This document shows, in pieces, positions 8,530 to 20,500 of a stretch of 28,209 nt of DNA. The notes beneath the pieces are model-generated. The model was given only the letters and a program-made list of their open reading frames with translations. It was not told the DNA's origin and did no database searches. The translations under genes were made by a program, and so were the position numbers. Source of the stretch: Mnemiopsis leidyi (lineage: Eukaryota > Ctenophora > Tentaculata > Lobata > Bolinopsidae); contig JH154801.1 in NCBI GenBank assembly GCA_000226015.1, positions 2,931-31,139 on the forward strand. The letters are read 5' to 3'. Within the stretch, counting starts at the first letter, position 1. Each line of letters starts with the position of its first letter.

Positions 8530-11500
8530 CTAATTTCTCGCTCCAATTGGCGGTAAGGGCGGCACTGCTGTCTGGGTTGGCGGGAGAATGTGGCCGTCCT
8601 TTCGGGACAGGATCCCTATCTCGTCCTTGAGGGCGTCGATTTCTTGTGCTTGTAGCTGCACCAGCTGAAAATTGTTGGTTAGACTTAGGTACAAAGTGAT
8701 GGGTTCTAATTATTGAAGAAAAAAAGCTACTGAATCATTATGAATATCTGTGTAATTTTCAAAATTGTATAAATATCTGTTTTCGGATAGCGAAGTACGG
8801 TTTTTCTTTTGAGCGGTAACACTAGCGGACGTTTAAAGGTCTACCACAATTTCAATAGAACTTTATTTCAATTGACATCTTCTTGAGATTGGGGTCTACT
8901 TAAACAATGGCTCCACCAAAGCTCAATAGCAACTAAAATTACCAAATTCCTAAGCAAAACCCACCTGCAAAAGTCGCTGTCTCTCTTTCAGATCTGCTTT
9001 TCTTTGACCGGAGTATTCCCCTCCCAAATTCTTCTGTTTTCCGTCCAAGACGCCCTCTAGATCCTGCTTGTCCTTCGTCAGCTCGTTTAGCGTATCCAGG
9101 CGGCCGGTGTGGTCCCTTGTTGAGGTCAACAGTCGCTGTTTGGCTTGGTTTATCTGGACCTGAGGGATGCAGATGTTTATGGGTCATCTTGGCAAACCCT
9201 GTTATGGATGGCTCAATATTAAAGGATGACTGAATTAGAGTCCAATGGAAAATCTTAATAAACTATTCACTGAATCATACACCTATTTATAAAACTTTGT
9301 CATAGATCATGCTATGATTTTTTTCAAATACAAACACTTACATCCCACTCGTTAAGTTTTCTGGAATATTTGACGTCTTTCTTTGCAATAGTTTCCTTGA
9401 GCTCTTCTGCGATTCTGTTTGTTGATATATTTTCCAACTTCTTTAAATCAACCTAACACAGAAATGTGTCAGATAATTCTATCAATTAAAATTCGGGTGA
9501 CAAAGGATAGAAAAAACGCCTACTTTAACTGTACTTGGCACCAACGGGCAGTTGTTGATCATTTTAATTAACAATCGGATGATTTTAAGATAATAATAAG
9601 ATAAATTTTTTACCTCCCGGCCAAACTTGAGAAGCATCATGTTCTGACATTTTTCGTCCAGCCCTAGGAGTTTTTCTTGCATTGCTTTTTTCCCTTTTAT
9701 CAGGTGAATGTGTGACTTCTTCAGTTCCCTGCCAAAACGCTCTATAAAATACATCATACTTGTACTTATGTGGCCTTCATACAACTATTAAATAAAATAC
9801 AAATCAGCTTTCACTCTTCTCATAAGTCACGCCTTTTGAGAATCGTTGCACTCATACGCCCTGTAGCAACTTTTGCACTCTTTATCCAACCCGCAATAAG
9901 TCTAATAACTAGGCCGGCGCTAGATTTCCCTCTCCTCAATTCTAGAGGAGCTACTCTGCTATTATTAGCCCTCTGCAAGTGGCATTCTCGCAGCTCAAGA
10001 GAGTTAGACGGATATAATCTCGCCAACTTTGCGGAGACACTTTGGAAAACATATAACGTCGACATGTCGACGGTATAGCGCGCTCTGTGTTGAATTGCTT
10101 TTTTAATTGGTTTATGACCCCCAGACACCAGACACCGCCATCTAGTCTACCTACTTGCAGGGGGGTTGGTAGACATATATAGATACGAGTTTGATGTTGA
10201 AGAAGCTTTCAATAAACATGTGTTAATCGTAGTCTTATACCTACCCTACCAAACTACCACCATGACCACCGAATCCCACCACTTTAAACCATCTACTTTG
10301 CTTTTTGCTTTCGACAAGCATGGTAGATGGAAAAAACTCGTTAACATTAAGCTGTTCTAATTGATTGTTGATTTTATGAAGTTGAAATGGGGGACATGTT
10401 TTGCAGCTGAGCTATGCGAGTTTGATATCGAATATATCGATAATTAATAATTATACAAGGGCAGTTTCAACCACGGGAAGTTGCTCATGACCCTTGAAGT
10501 TGACCTCCTTAAATAAAAAGCAAAACTCCTAAACTTTCAATTCCTAAACTCCAATCTACCAAAATCAGATTTCCAGCAAACTTTTTGAGACATGAAGCGT
10601 TTGGTGTCCTTGTTTGAAGGGAACCATATGTAGCACATCCATAAGCACCATTGGGTGGCCGGGATCTGGTAATGTCGTTGTTAATTATGGTCAGATTGGC
10701 TTCATGGGTTTGTTATCTATCTATCCTATGGTTTACTACACTATAAATCCTTTAGTGGATTATGAACCCCGGCGTATCCAATTCTTAATTTTCTGATATG
10801 ATTTTATATTCATTGCCATATAAAATTAAAGTTTGAGCATTCAATCTAAAAAATGTTACAACAGAATATTTTCTACGTTTGGAGATAAATGAAACAAGGA
10901 TTCTTTTACTGACAAACCGTAAATCTTTGAGAAATTAAACATCTACAAGCGAAGTATGGATCCCATTTCAGGCGGTTGCATTGGTGTACATTGCTGAAGT
11001 TCACCAATAGCCTCTAAATTAAGTTAATATAAGAACTTTCTAAATTTGATCTTGCTGAGATTGAAATTGAAGTTGGCTCCACCCAAGCTAAATTCAATAA
11101 CATTTCCTTCTTCTTCATCGTCATCATCGTCATCATCATCACCGTCGTCGTTGGCAGGACCACATCTGAGCCAGACATCTTCCTCGTGCGAACAATCGTG
11201 TTCCAAGACTTTAGCTTCGCACTCCATGATGCTTGTGTCCCACTCATCGCACTGCACGTCGTCAATCACTGTCGTCACATTTTCTTTGTACAGCATATCC
11301 AGAGGAATGAACTGGTAATCTACGGCACCATGGTGACCCCAGTCCTCGACGTAGTCGAAACCTATTGCTTGACACGTCATATTCGCTGCATGGGTGTTGA
11401 AGTAGTCATCACAAACCGTGCCGACCTGCGATTCACCAGAGGTGCTGGTAAGGAGGACAGCAAGCAGACCTTCGTTACTTTCCCTCACTTCTCCAGTTTC

Positions 11501-14500
11501 TTCGTCTAGTCTAACCAAGTGTCCTGACTCAATCCCCCACTGTTCATCGGTGTCGTTAGTGGCACATTTCAGCCAGAGGTTTTCATACCGACCGCAGTTG
11601 TGCTCGAACATCTTGGCGTCACAGTCCATGATATCAGTGGCATTTTCAGAACATGTTATGTCATCAATCAGAATTTCTATGCCGTGATTTTCCAGCAACT
11701 CCTCTGGGATGTACTCGAAGTTTTCAGGATCACTCCCCCAGTTTTCAGCAGCGCGGAATCCAAGAGATTGACAAACCAGATCAGCAGAATGGTTTGTGAA
11801 GTGGTCATCACAGACGGTTCCAGCTTTCCAGTTTTCACCATCAGAATTCCTGTCAGAAAAGTGGACAACTAGTAGTCCTTCGCTTCCAGATATTACTTCA
11901 TCGCCATCAAGTTTTAAAAGGCCTGCACCCGCCAAAACCCAGTCAGCGGTCTTTTCGTCAGAGCAACTCAGCCAAAGGTTTTCACCGCGGCTACAGTCGT
12001 GCCCGTCAGCGAAATTACCTTCACATTCTCTGATATCACCAGCATCTTCGCTACAGTTGATATCATCAGCCATGATTGGTACGTCATGCTCTATTAAAAG
12101 TTCCTCCGGTATGTACATGTTGTTTTCTGGACTGCTTCCCCAGGCCAAAGCAGATCCATAGCCAATGTACTGGCACACCAAATCCGCGGCGTGATCGTTG
12201 AAATAATCATCGCACGCAGTGCCAGAGATGGCATTTGATTCGTCGTTCCTATCCGCGAAGTGGATCAGGAGGAGACCCTCACGTCCCGCCGTTACCTCCT
12301 CAGTGGTTGAGTTGTATCTGTACAGTCCAGCAGACACGGGTTCGAAGTCCGGCTCGGGTTTTACCTCTTCACGGCACTCCAAGAAAACGTGTGTAAGGCA
12401 TCCTCCATCATCACACCTCCAGAATGCGCCTTCCTCGTAGAAGATGCAGGGGAACTGTTGAATCAGCTCTGGTTCAAAGTAATTTTCAGCGTCGCTTCGT
12501 GAATAGTCAGTGGAGTTGCAGATATCCGCATAGGATTCCTCTCCGGGAAGCAGGGTGTGAAGTTCGGTACTGTTTTCCAGCTCCGTCAGCAGGAGTCCAC
12601 GCCGTTCTGTCTGTACGGTCGTGTTGTCCGGGTTGAGGAAGTGCCAGCTGGTGGGATAGACTTGGTAGCAGTCTCCCTTCACTTGGACCAAACTGCACCC
12701 CAGTAGGAGTAATGTTAACGTTCCCAACATTGTGGTAAAGCTACCTGAACGGTTAATTATATCATCTCTACAGCTTACAATATACATTGTGGTAAAGCTA
12801 CCTGAACGGTTAATTATAACATCTCTACAGCTTACTATTATATACATTGTGGTAAAGCTACCTGAACGGTTAATTATATCATCTCTACAGCTTACTATAT
12901 ACATTGTGGTAAAGCTACCTGAACGGTTAATTATAACATCTCTACAGCTTACTATATACATTGAGGTAAAGCTACCTGAACGGTTAATTATAACATCTCT
13001 ACAGCTTACTTTATACTACAGATTGAGATATCAAGCTTATTTACATGATACTTATTCAGGTGAAGTGAAGAGTAGAAAAGAAATCGCGGTAACTTATTAA
13101 TTCTTGATAGATCATTGAATCTAAATACAATATTAAGAAGGCAAGGTACACGACCACAGAGTAAACTATATTGAGGCGCCGTGGCTGGGAAAGAAGTAAC
13201 TGTTTAACTGCCAGGTATGCGAAAATATCGGTTTAATGCCGATTCCGGGTCAATAAAACTTTAGGATCAATTTGCAAATTTGACTACATAGCATAACACA
13301 TTTATTTATGCTAGATTTTTTACTCTAATATTGATAATCGTTTTGTTTCAGCGAAAAAAAATATGGCCAGGCTTATGAATTGCAAAAAAGGGCGTTCCGT
13401 TTTTTGTCATTTTTTACAATTAGAAAAGTATATTTTGCTAAGTCACGGGGACATATCAAACTTGTCCCGAAGGAGCACCCAAGGAAACAATAATTACTGA
13501 AATTGCCTTCAAATTTTTTCAGCTTTATACCCGAAGAGGACCGTTCCCGGCAAGGTGTGGTGCAGTGCACGTGCACACGTGCACACAAAAAGAGCTGCTC
13601 TGTGCACCACGTGTCCAAACAAAGACCACCGGACTGGACTTCAGTTTTTATTGAATACCTCCAGACCACTTTTATGTTCACCATTGAGAGCATGAGCACC
13701 CATAAACAAAGACCTCCAATAATTCCCAAAAATGATAATCGGTCAAACTTACTAGACGAAGGTCCTTGAGTGCAGCACTGTCTATTGAATTTCAGCTGCT
13801 GCCCCCTGAACGGGTTTCTACTCGCCCCCCAGCTGCAACCATCGTTAAACTTTAATGGTAAGTGACCATTACCCTCACGTTTTTCAAAAATATCATAGAT
13901 GCGCCCCAACACTTCCATTAGATTGGTGTATTATATTTCTAACGCTATAAATACCACTTCAAACATTACCGGTTAAAATTAACAATTGTCTAATTGGATC
14001 ATAATAATAATACGGTCACGCTGATCAATCAAATAGCGCTACCGTCTTCCAAATTTAATCCAACATGAGCAACAAATATCAATTAGCGCAAGACACAATA
14101 AAAAGCTAGAAGGTCTAGGAGGATTTTTGACTTACTTGAACTTTCGGATTTGTTGAGCTTTTTCTTGCTGCAATTCTTTGATCCTGTTGGCAAGTTGGTT
14201 CACTCCAGCTGAATGGAATACTAGACAAGAAGAAAGGTCGCTCGGTAAAACTCCGTTTTGCATGAACTGAATCTGAGAAAAGAAGTAAGTAAAGGATGTG
14301 TTAGTCTGGACTGGAATATTCTGAGGCGAAAAACCTAAGTTTTAGTAACACGTGTGACAGCGTATCCAATGAATCTACTGGTCTTGTAGCCGACCTCACA
14401 TTAGCAAATTGAAAAAGTACCAGACTTGCCAGAAATGCTTTAAGAACTTAAAGACCATACGACAAAAATAAATTACCTGATCCAGGTTTAATGTGACAAT

Positions 14501-17500
14501 CATGTCGAGTTCGTTCATCTTCTTCTGTTTTTCTAACTGGAAGGCTTCCAGATCGTTCTTGGCACACTTCACACCATGGCTGATGACTTTATTCTTCTTG
14601 ATAAGAGCGTCAACTTCCTTCTTCAGTGAGTCTATAATCTTCTTCTCTTCTTGAATTGCTTCTTCCAAATCCAACTTCTTTTCTCTCATCACAATGGTAG
14701 CGTCGTACAGCTCTTGGCTGAATTTTGGGACTATATCAAAAATTAAGTTTCAACGAGCAACAAGAAACAATATACTGATTTCTATGACTTTGCTTTTAAC
14801 AGTAGATTTCTTTACCTGCAGCCAGGAGGACAGATGTTCAGGTCAAGATGTTCTACTCCGTCCTCATCGTCGTCCTCTTCCTCGGAGCTGGAGTCAAAGT
14901 CATCATCACTGTCGCTCTCGTCGGAGTCTGGAAATATTGATGTAAAATGGAGTCAAGTAACAACGATCAAATCCGAGAAGTATTTAAATAGGAGCAGATA
15001 CCAGGACAACTCGTATCGTAGTGCCGCAATAATTGAGTTTAAGTCTTAAGCTTAATCAACAATAATTAAGCCATCATACCTCCTTCCATTTCGGCGGTCT
15101 TCTTGACACGTTTTATCTTCTTCTTGAAGACCTTAGTGAGGAAGTCAGCGAACTTGTTGTTCTCCCCCAGCTGCTCCGTGAAACTGTCGTACAGGAGTTT
15201 CTCGTTCTCCTGGAGCTCCTCCATGTACATCTTCTTGTTGCTCAGCTTCTCCTCAAGCTCTTCGATCTGAGGAGATAAGTCAGTTTAAATTGTAGGACCG
15301 GAAAATTTCTACTAAATACCAGAACGTAATTATCTAAGTTTTAAAATTTATACGACAAGTCATAGGAATCAGTAAGTACAAAAAAAATTGTCAGGAGAAG
15401 GACTAAAGTTCCGACCTTGTCTGACATTTCATCCCTGTCTGATAATTTGGAGGATAAAGCTTCCTGCAGGAAGTTTTCCCTCTTTTCAAACTCCTTCAAC
15501 AGCAACAGCTCTTCAAAGAGGAGGATGATTCGGAGATCTCCATTTTTGAGCTGAAATCATTTGCATGTATTTATAGCTGAAAGAATGGGACTACTTTTCC
15601 AACAAATTATTTGTCTTAATTTTGTCGTTAACTAATTAACTGTGCGAGTCCATTGTCAGACACCGTGCGCTCAAGAAAAAGATGGGATTGACAAATTTTT
15701 GACAAGACTAAGTTAAAATTGGATTCTACCTCAACATCAAGTTGAATTTTATCCGCTCTAAGTTTGACAAGTTCCAAATCGAACTCCTTGTACGCCTCGT
15801 TCATTTGGTTTATAAGACACTCCTGTTCATGCAGCATCCTGAGTAGAATACTGTTAATTCATATCTAATAAACAAATTTATAATTCTCATCTTTTTAAAG
15901 GAAAGTCACTTTTTACGAAAAAACGGCGATGTCAGTAAAGTTTAAATAACCATTTAAAGTCAATCATGTATTTTTGGCGGCTGTTTAAAATTTAAGCGAT
16001 AACAACACAACATACATCATTTTCTTCAGATTTTCGTTCTCAGACTCCAGAGCGGACAACAAATCTTCTTTTAGTTCTTCTTGGGGAGCTTCCTCTTTCT
16101 TCTGCTTTGTGGTAGAAGTGGGGGCAGTAGTCTGCTTCGAGGGGGGCCCTACCTGTAAAATACTATGTAAGTGTGCTGTTCGCACTTACAGAACATTTAA
16201 TGCCAAACGAAGATTTGAAAGCAATGTTACTGAGTTAGTACTAGTAGGATCAACTGGTCCACTTGCAGTTTTCTGCGAAACATTTATGCACACTCAGTCA
16301 CTCACGTGACACGCCTCGTATCAACTAGCTGGCGAAGATTTTCGATCATCTGGTGACCAAGAAAAGGTTAGAAGTTGGAAATACATTAGATTTCAATAGT
16401 TACTGACCGGTTTGGACTCAGGAGCGGCCGCCTGGGGCGGTGCATCTCCGCCGCCGCCAAAACCACCGAAACCACCAAAACCACCCTCGTCGGCGGGGCC
16501 TCTCTTCTTCTCCTCATCGTAACGTTTCTTAAACTCGCGCAGTGACTCGGCGGTGTATTCCATGGCCCTGGAAAAGCTACTGTAAGACATGGAAGTTTAG
16601 TGTTCTAGTACTACTCGCTTGCGCGAAAATTTCCAAATAAGAGCTTGAGGGGCCGCGAAGTAACCGCTCCACTGTATTTGTTGTTCTTGATAGTTCGTGT
16701 CTGACTTTTACGTGTTATATCACTGTCACCAATACGTTAACTTTCTAGAAAGTAGTAATAAAGTGGTAATATGACAGGACAAAGAAGTTAGAGTGGGACT
16801 TACCTCTCTGGAATTTCGTCATCGAGAAGTTTAGGAACTTTGGGTTTATTCATGACAGAATCGGCAGGCAGCTCAGCCTGAATCACGTCCAACCTCTTAC
16901 TCCATGCTTCTGCTTCCGATATCATCTTCTGTTTTCTGTCTCTCAGTGCCAGCAGACGCTCGTTAAAGTTCATCTTTGTCATGTAGATCTGTTTGAGAGA
17001 AAATTTGTGTAATTCTGTGGCGTTGCTTTATTCTGCAGGTAGGGCGTGACAGGGAGAGGAATGTGCACTGCTTGAAAACTTCAAGAAGAACTTCAAGAAC
17101 AATCATACTCACAGTTTTAAACTATTCTACACTAGAAATTACATTCATTTATTAAGTCCAAGAAGGTTTAAACTCCTTCAGCATTGGAATCCTCATTTGG
17201 ACTCATTTGGACTACTGAAAACTTGCAAATGAAAATACCGCAGAAAACTGAAAACACTTAAATAAAATGCAACTTATAATTTGAAGTTTTGACCCACCAT
17301 TCGCCTGAAATAATGTGACTTATAATTTTAAGTTTTTACCCACCATTCTCCTGAGTTCGAGAAGCTGGGCACGCTTGTAAGTTCCACCCTGTCTCTGAGA
17401 CTCTGGTACTTTGTAGTTCTTAGCTGTTTTCAGGTTGAAGTCCCCCATGTTGCTCTTGGCGTCGTCGATAGCGGCTAACATTTTGGGATCTTCGTAGTTC

Positions 17501-20500
17501 TCAGATGGCTTTCTGGAGTATAGGTTCTTCCACTGTTAATAAAGGGTGGTAAGTGTGAGAAGGTGCTTTCAACCCGCCTCAGCTTCAAAGATAAGCGAAG
17601 AACATCATCACTCGGTATAATCTGTTACTTCAAGCAGTCAGATAAACGAAACACATATGGTGTTACCCTCTTGTGGGCCTAACTTTCAAACCCAGTCTCT
17701 CTTAAAAAAAAAAAAAACCGAAAACACAGAGAAGGCTAATAACATAAGAAAAGAGAGGACAACATGCTACAACAAAATAAAAAACTTCAATTCAGAACCA
17801 GATACTCACCGCCATCTCTCGCTGGAGTCGCTTACTCTTCCTCTCCTCTGCTTTAGCTAATCTCTTGTTTGCTTTAGCGTCCTTCAACTTCTTGCTGCCC
17901 TTCGATCCCACCACGGTCGTAGGAGCGTGCATGTCCAGCTCTGTGGCCTTCCTCATGAAACCCAGACCCTGGGAGGAGGACTGAAATGTCAGGTTTAGTG
18001 TTCAGATCGACTGGTTTAGATCTAATTGTTTAGATCTAATTGTTAAGATCAACTGGCTTAGATCAACTGGTCTAGATCAACTGATCTAGATCAAATTGTC
18101 AGATTGTGGACCATCTTGAAGATCATTAAGTTTGTATGTGCTCAAGGAAAGTGCGCATATTAACTACGTTTTTCTTTTTATCAATTTTACCTGCTATATG
18201 TATTAGCAAGGGTTTGGCTTGGGTAATTTGCTTTTTGTGCTAAGTTAGGCTTGAAGATAAATAATCTTCATGGATTTGAGTGATGATTCTGCTGTTAGAA
18301 TTGAAATTTATGATAACAAAGAGACGAGTAAAAATCAAAATAAGATTTACTGTGTACCTCTGGTTCTAAGAGCTAAATTTAGAAACAGCGGCGTTGCAGT
18401 TTAATCATGCTTGTAATCGTGAACAGAAATTAAGTTCTTTTGATGAAAAGCACAGTTTGACCATAGAAAGAAATAAAGATAGAGGATACTGGATATTAAA
18501 TATGAGTAAAAGCTTTTGATGAAGGATTGCATGGAGATCGGAAATATTTTATCCTTGAATCTCAATTCAGGAGATGCCGTAAAATTTCTAAAAATATGGC
18601 AACGTATACTGACTTGCCACGTATATTTGACTGCTAAGTGCCAACCAATTTAGTTATCTGTTATGAAGAACTTTTATTGCATAAGTAAACTTCTTCTAAA
18701 TTGATGCCTAACAATTAAAGATAGCTTGGCAGGGAAATAAAGGCTAAAGTAAAAAGTTGAATATTGATAATATCAACTTTCAAGAATAGCTACATGAAGA
18801 TTCAATAAAAAAGAAGATATGGAGCAGCTTAGAGCTAACTATATAAGTTCCATGTGAGATTTGTCAGAATGTCCCGAACAGGAAAACATGTCTGGAAAAT
18901 TCAACATGGAACCCCAGTAGACAGCATAGAAATAGAAAGAAAGAAGGATTAAGGGAAGACATGAATTTACCGGTTTTGGTTCGTTAACTTCAATCTGCAA
19001 TTTCAACCGAGTTATAGACAGTTAGTCATTTCTATGACATAAATATCAACCGCCACATTTCTATTAACGGTATTACCACAAGTGTTTTTGGCAATTAGAG
19101 AACTGATACACCACATTTCCTAAGTTATACCATATAAAACACACACTTGGAGCTCACTTATTTCATCATCGTTATCGATATCACCGATTTTCTCTTCTTA
19201 CCGTGATTTAACGGAAGAACAAGTTTGTGTCACGTGATAAATTATCATGTCACGTGATGAAATATCTCACGTGACGTCACACACCTGTCTGACTATGGTG
19301 GAGATCCTGCGTGCGTCAGAACCCCGAGATCCGGGAGCCCCAGTAGAGTCGTCCGCCAGCTTCTTCTTGAAGTCGTCCAGCGCTTGTTGCATCACCTCCG
19401 ATGGCTTGGCGCACCGGAACGTTGACACCTGATAATTCATGGTCACGTGAACATTTGCATTTGTGAATCGCGGCTATTATCTAACAATTTTAAGCTTTTC
19501 TGGTGCGATTTAAGAATTTAAATCACTGGAGTGGAACATAATCATGATTATGATAATCATGATAATGGAAATACTACAATCAAGATATCACTGCATGGGA
19601 AATGGGAAATGGGATTTTAGTGTGAGATTTTAAGAAATGATCTCGATAACTACCAACCACGTGATCGGATTCAACCGCGTGTAGAACAATCCTCTCTGTC
19701 GCCACCACGTCCTTGAACCTCTTTCTCAGCTTCATCAGTTGTAACCTATGTGGGGAGATTCACTAGAATAACAAAATTGGGTAATTATTGGTAATGTATT
19801 AAATACTTACAAACTTCAAATATTACTGAAATCTTTAACTTCTAGCCTTGGTAAAAAGTCGAAGTTACGACCACCAAAATTCAGACCAAGCTTTTTGAGC
19901 AGCCAAAATTGCATTATTTTGTCTATTTTGAACAACAGTTCTGAGTTTAAAATTTCGCTGTATGCACAACATGCTTTATAAACTAATTGGATAATTAAAT
20001 TTGGATTATTATGATTAGATAATTCAATTAAGATAATTATGATGGAGACACGTGTACGTTAACTAACACTGTGAGTGTAACACACGTGTAAGTAGGAATA
20101 CTCTGAGTTTTACAAACCGATGTTTCTCAGAGTTCCACGCCAGCTGCTTCCTGATCAGATCCTTCATGTCAGAAACTTCTTGTGCTATAATGGAGCCCAT
20201 CTGGGGATCCATCTCGAAGTCCTGGAGTAGATTTATAATATTGTAATAAATTGTTCAAAACCTGAGCCGTGAAATCTGGAAATTCGGTTTTCAGCAAAGC
20301 TTGAAAAAGGAAGTGAACTATAATATTGTCGATTAGAGATTCTCAAAACAATTAGTAATTCATCCTGTGACTGACAACCTTTGGTATACAAAAAGGTTAG
20401 CCAGGAAATGAAATCGTCATTGCCTACTGCTTACGTTCACCAAAGGGTTCACCTTTATTCCACAATGTGACTGAGTTGACTTATCACTAAACTCGAGAAC

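Noticed and set aside
9770-10128. Two opposed ORFs of about 100 codons
   Set aside because: Both strands open in the same GC-richer block; more likely a repeat element than a gene.
11046-12698. Several + and - strand ORFs overlapping the SRCR gene
   Set aside because: Shadow frames of a long, GC-richer coding exon.
12731-12961. Upstream in-frame extension of the SRCR protein
   Set aside because: It would put repeats in front of a good signal peptide; the ATG at 12730 explains the protein better. Kept as a finding, not as the CDS start.
12732-13100. + strand 122-codon ORF with VVKLPERLIITSLQLTIYI repeats
   Set aside because: It is the antisense reading of the 57-bp repeat array upstream of the SRCR gene; open on both strands because the unit is a multiple of three.
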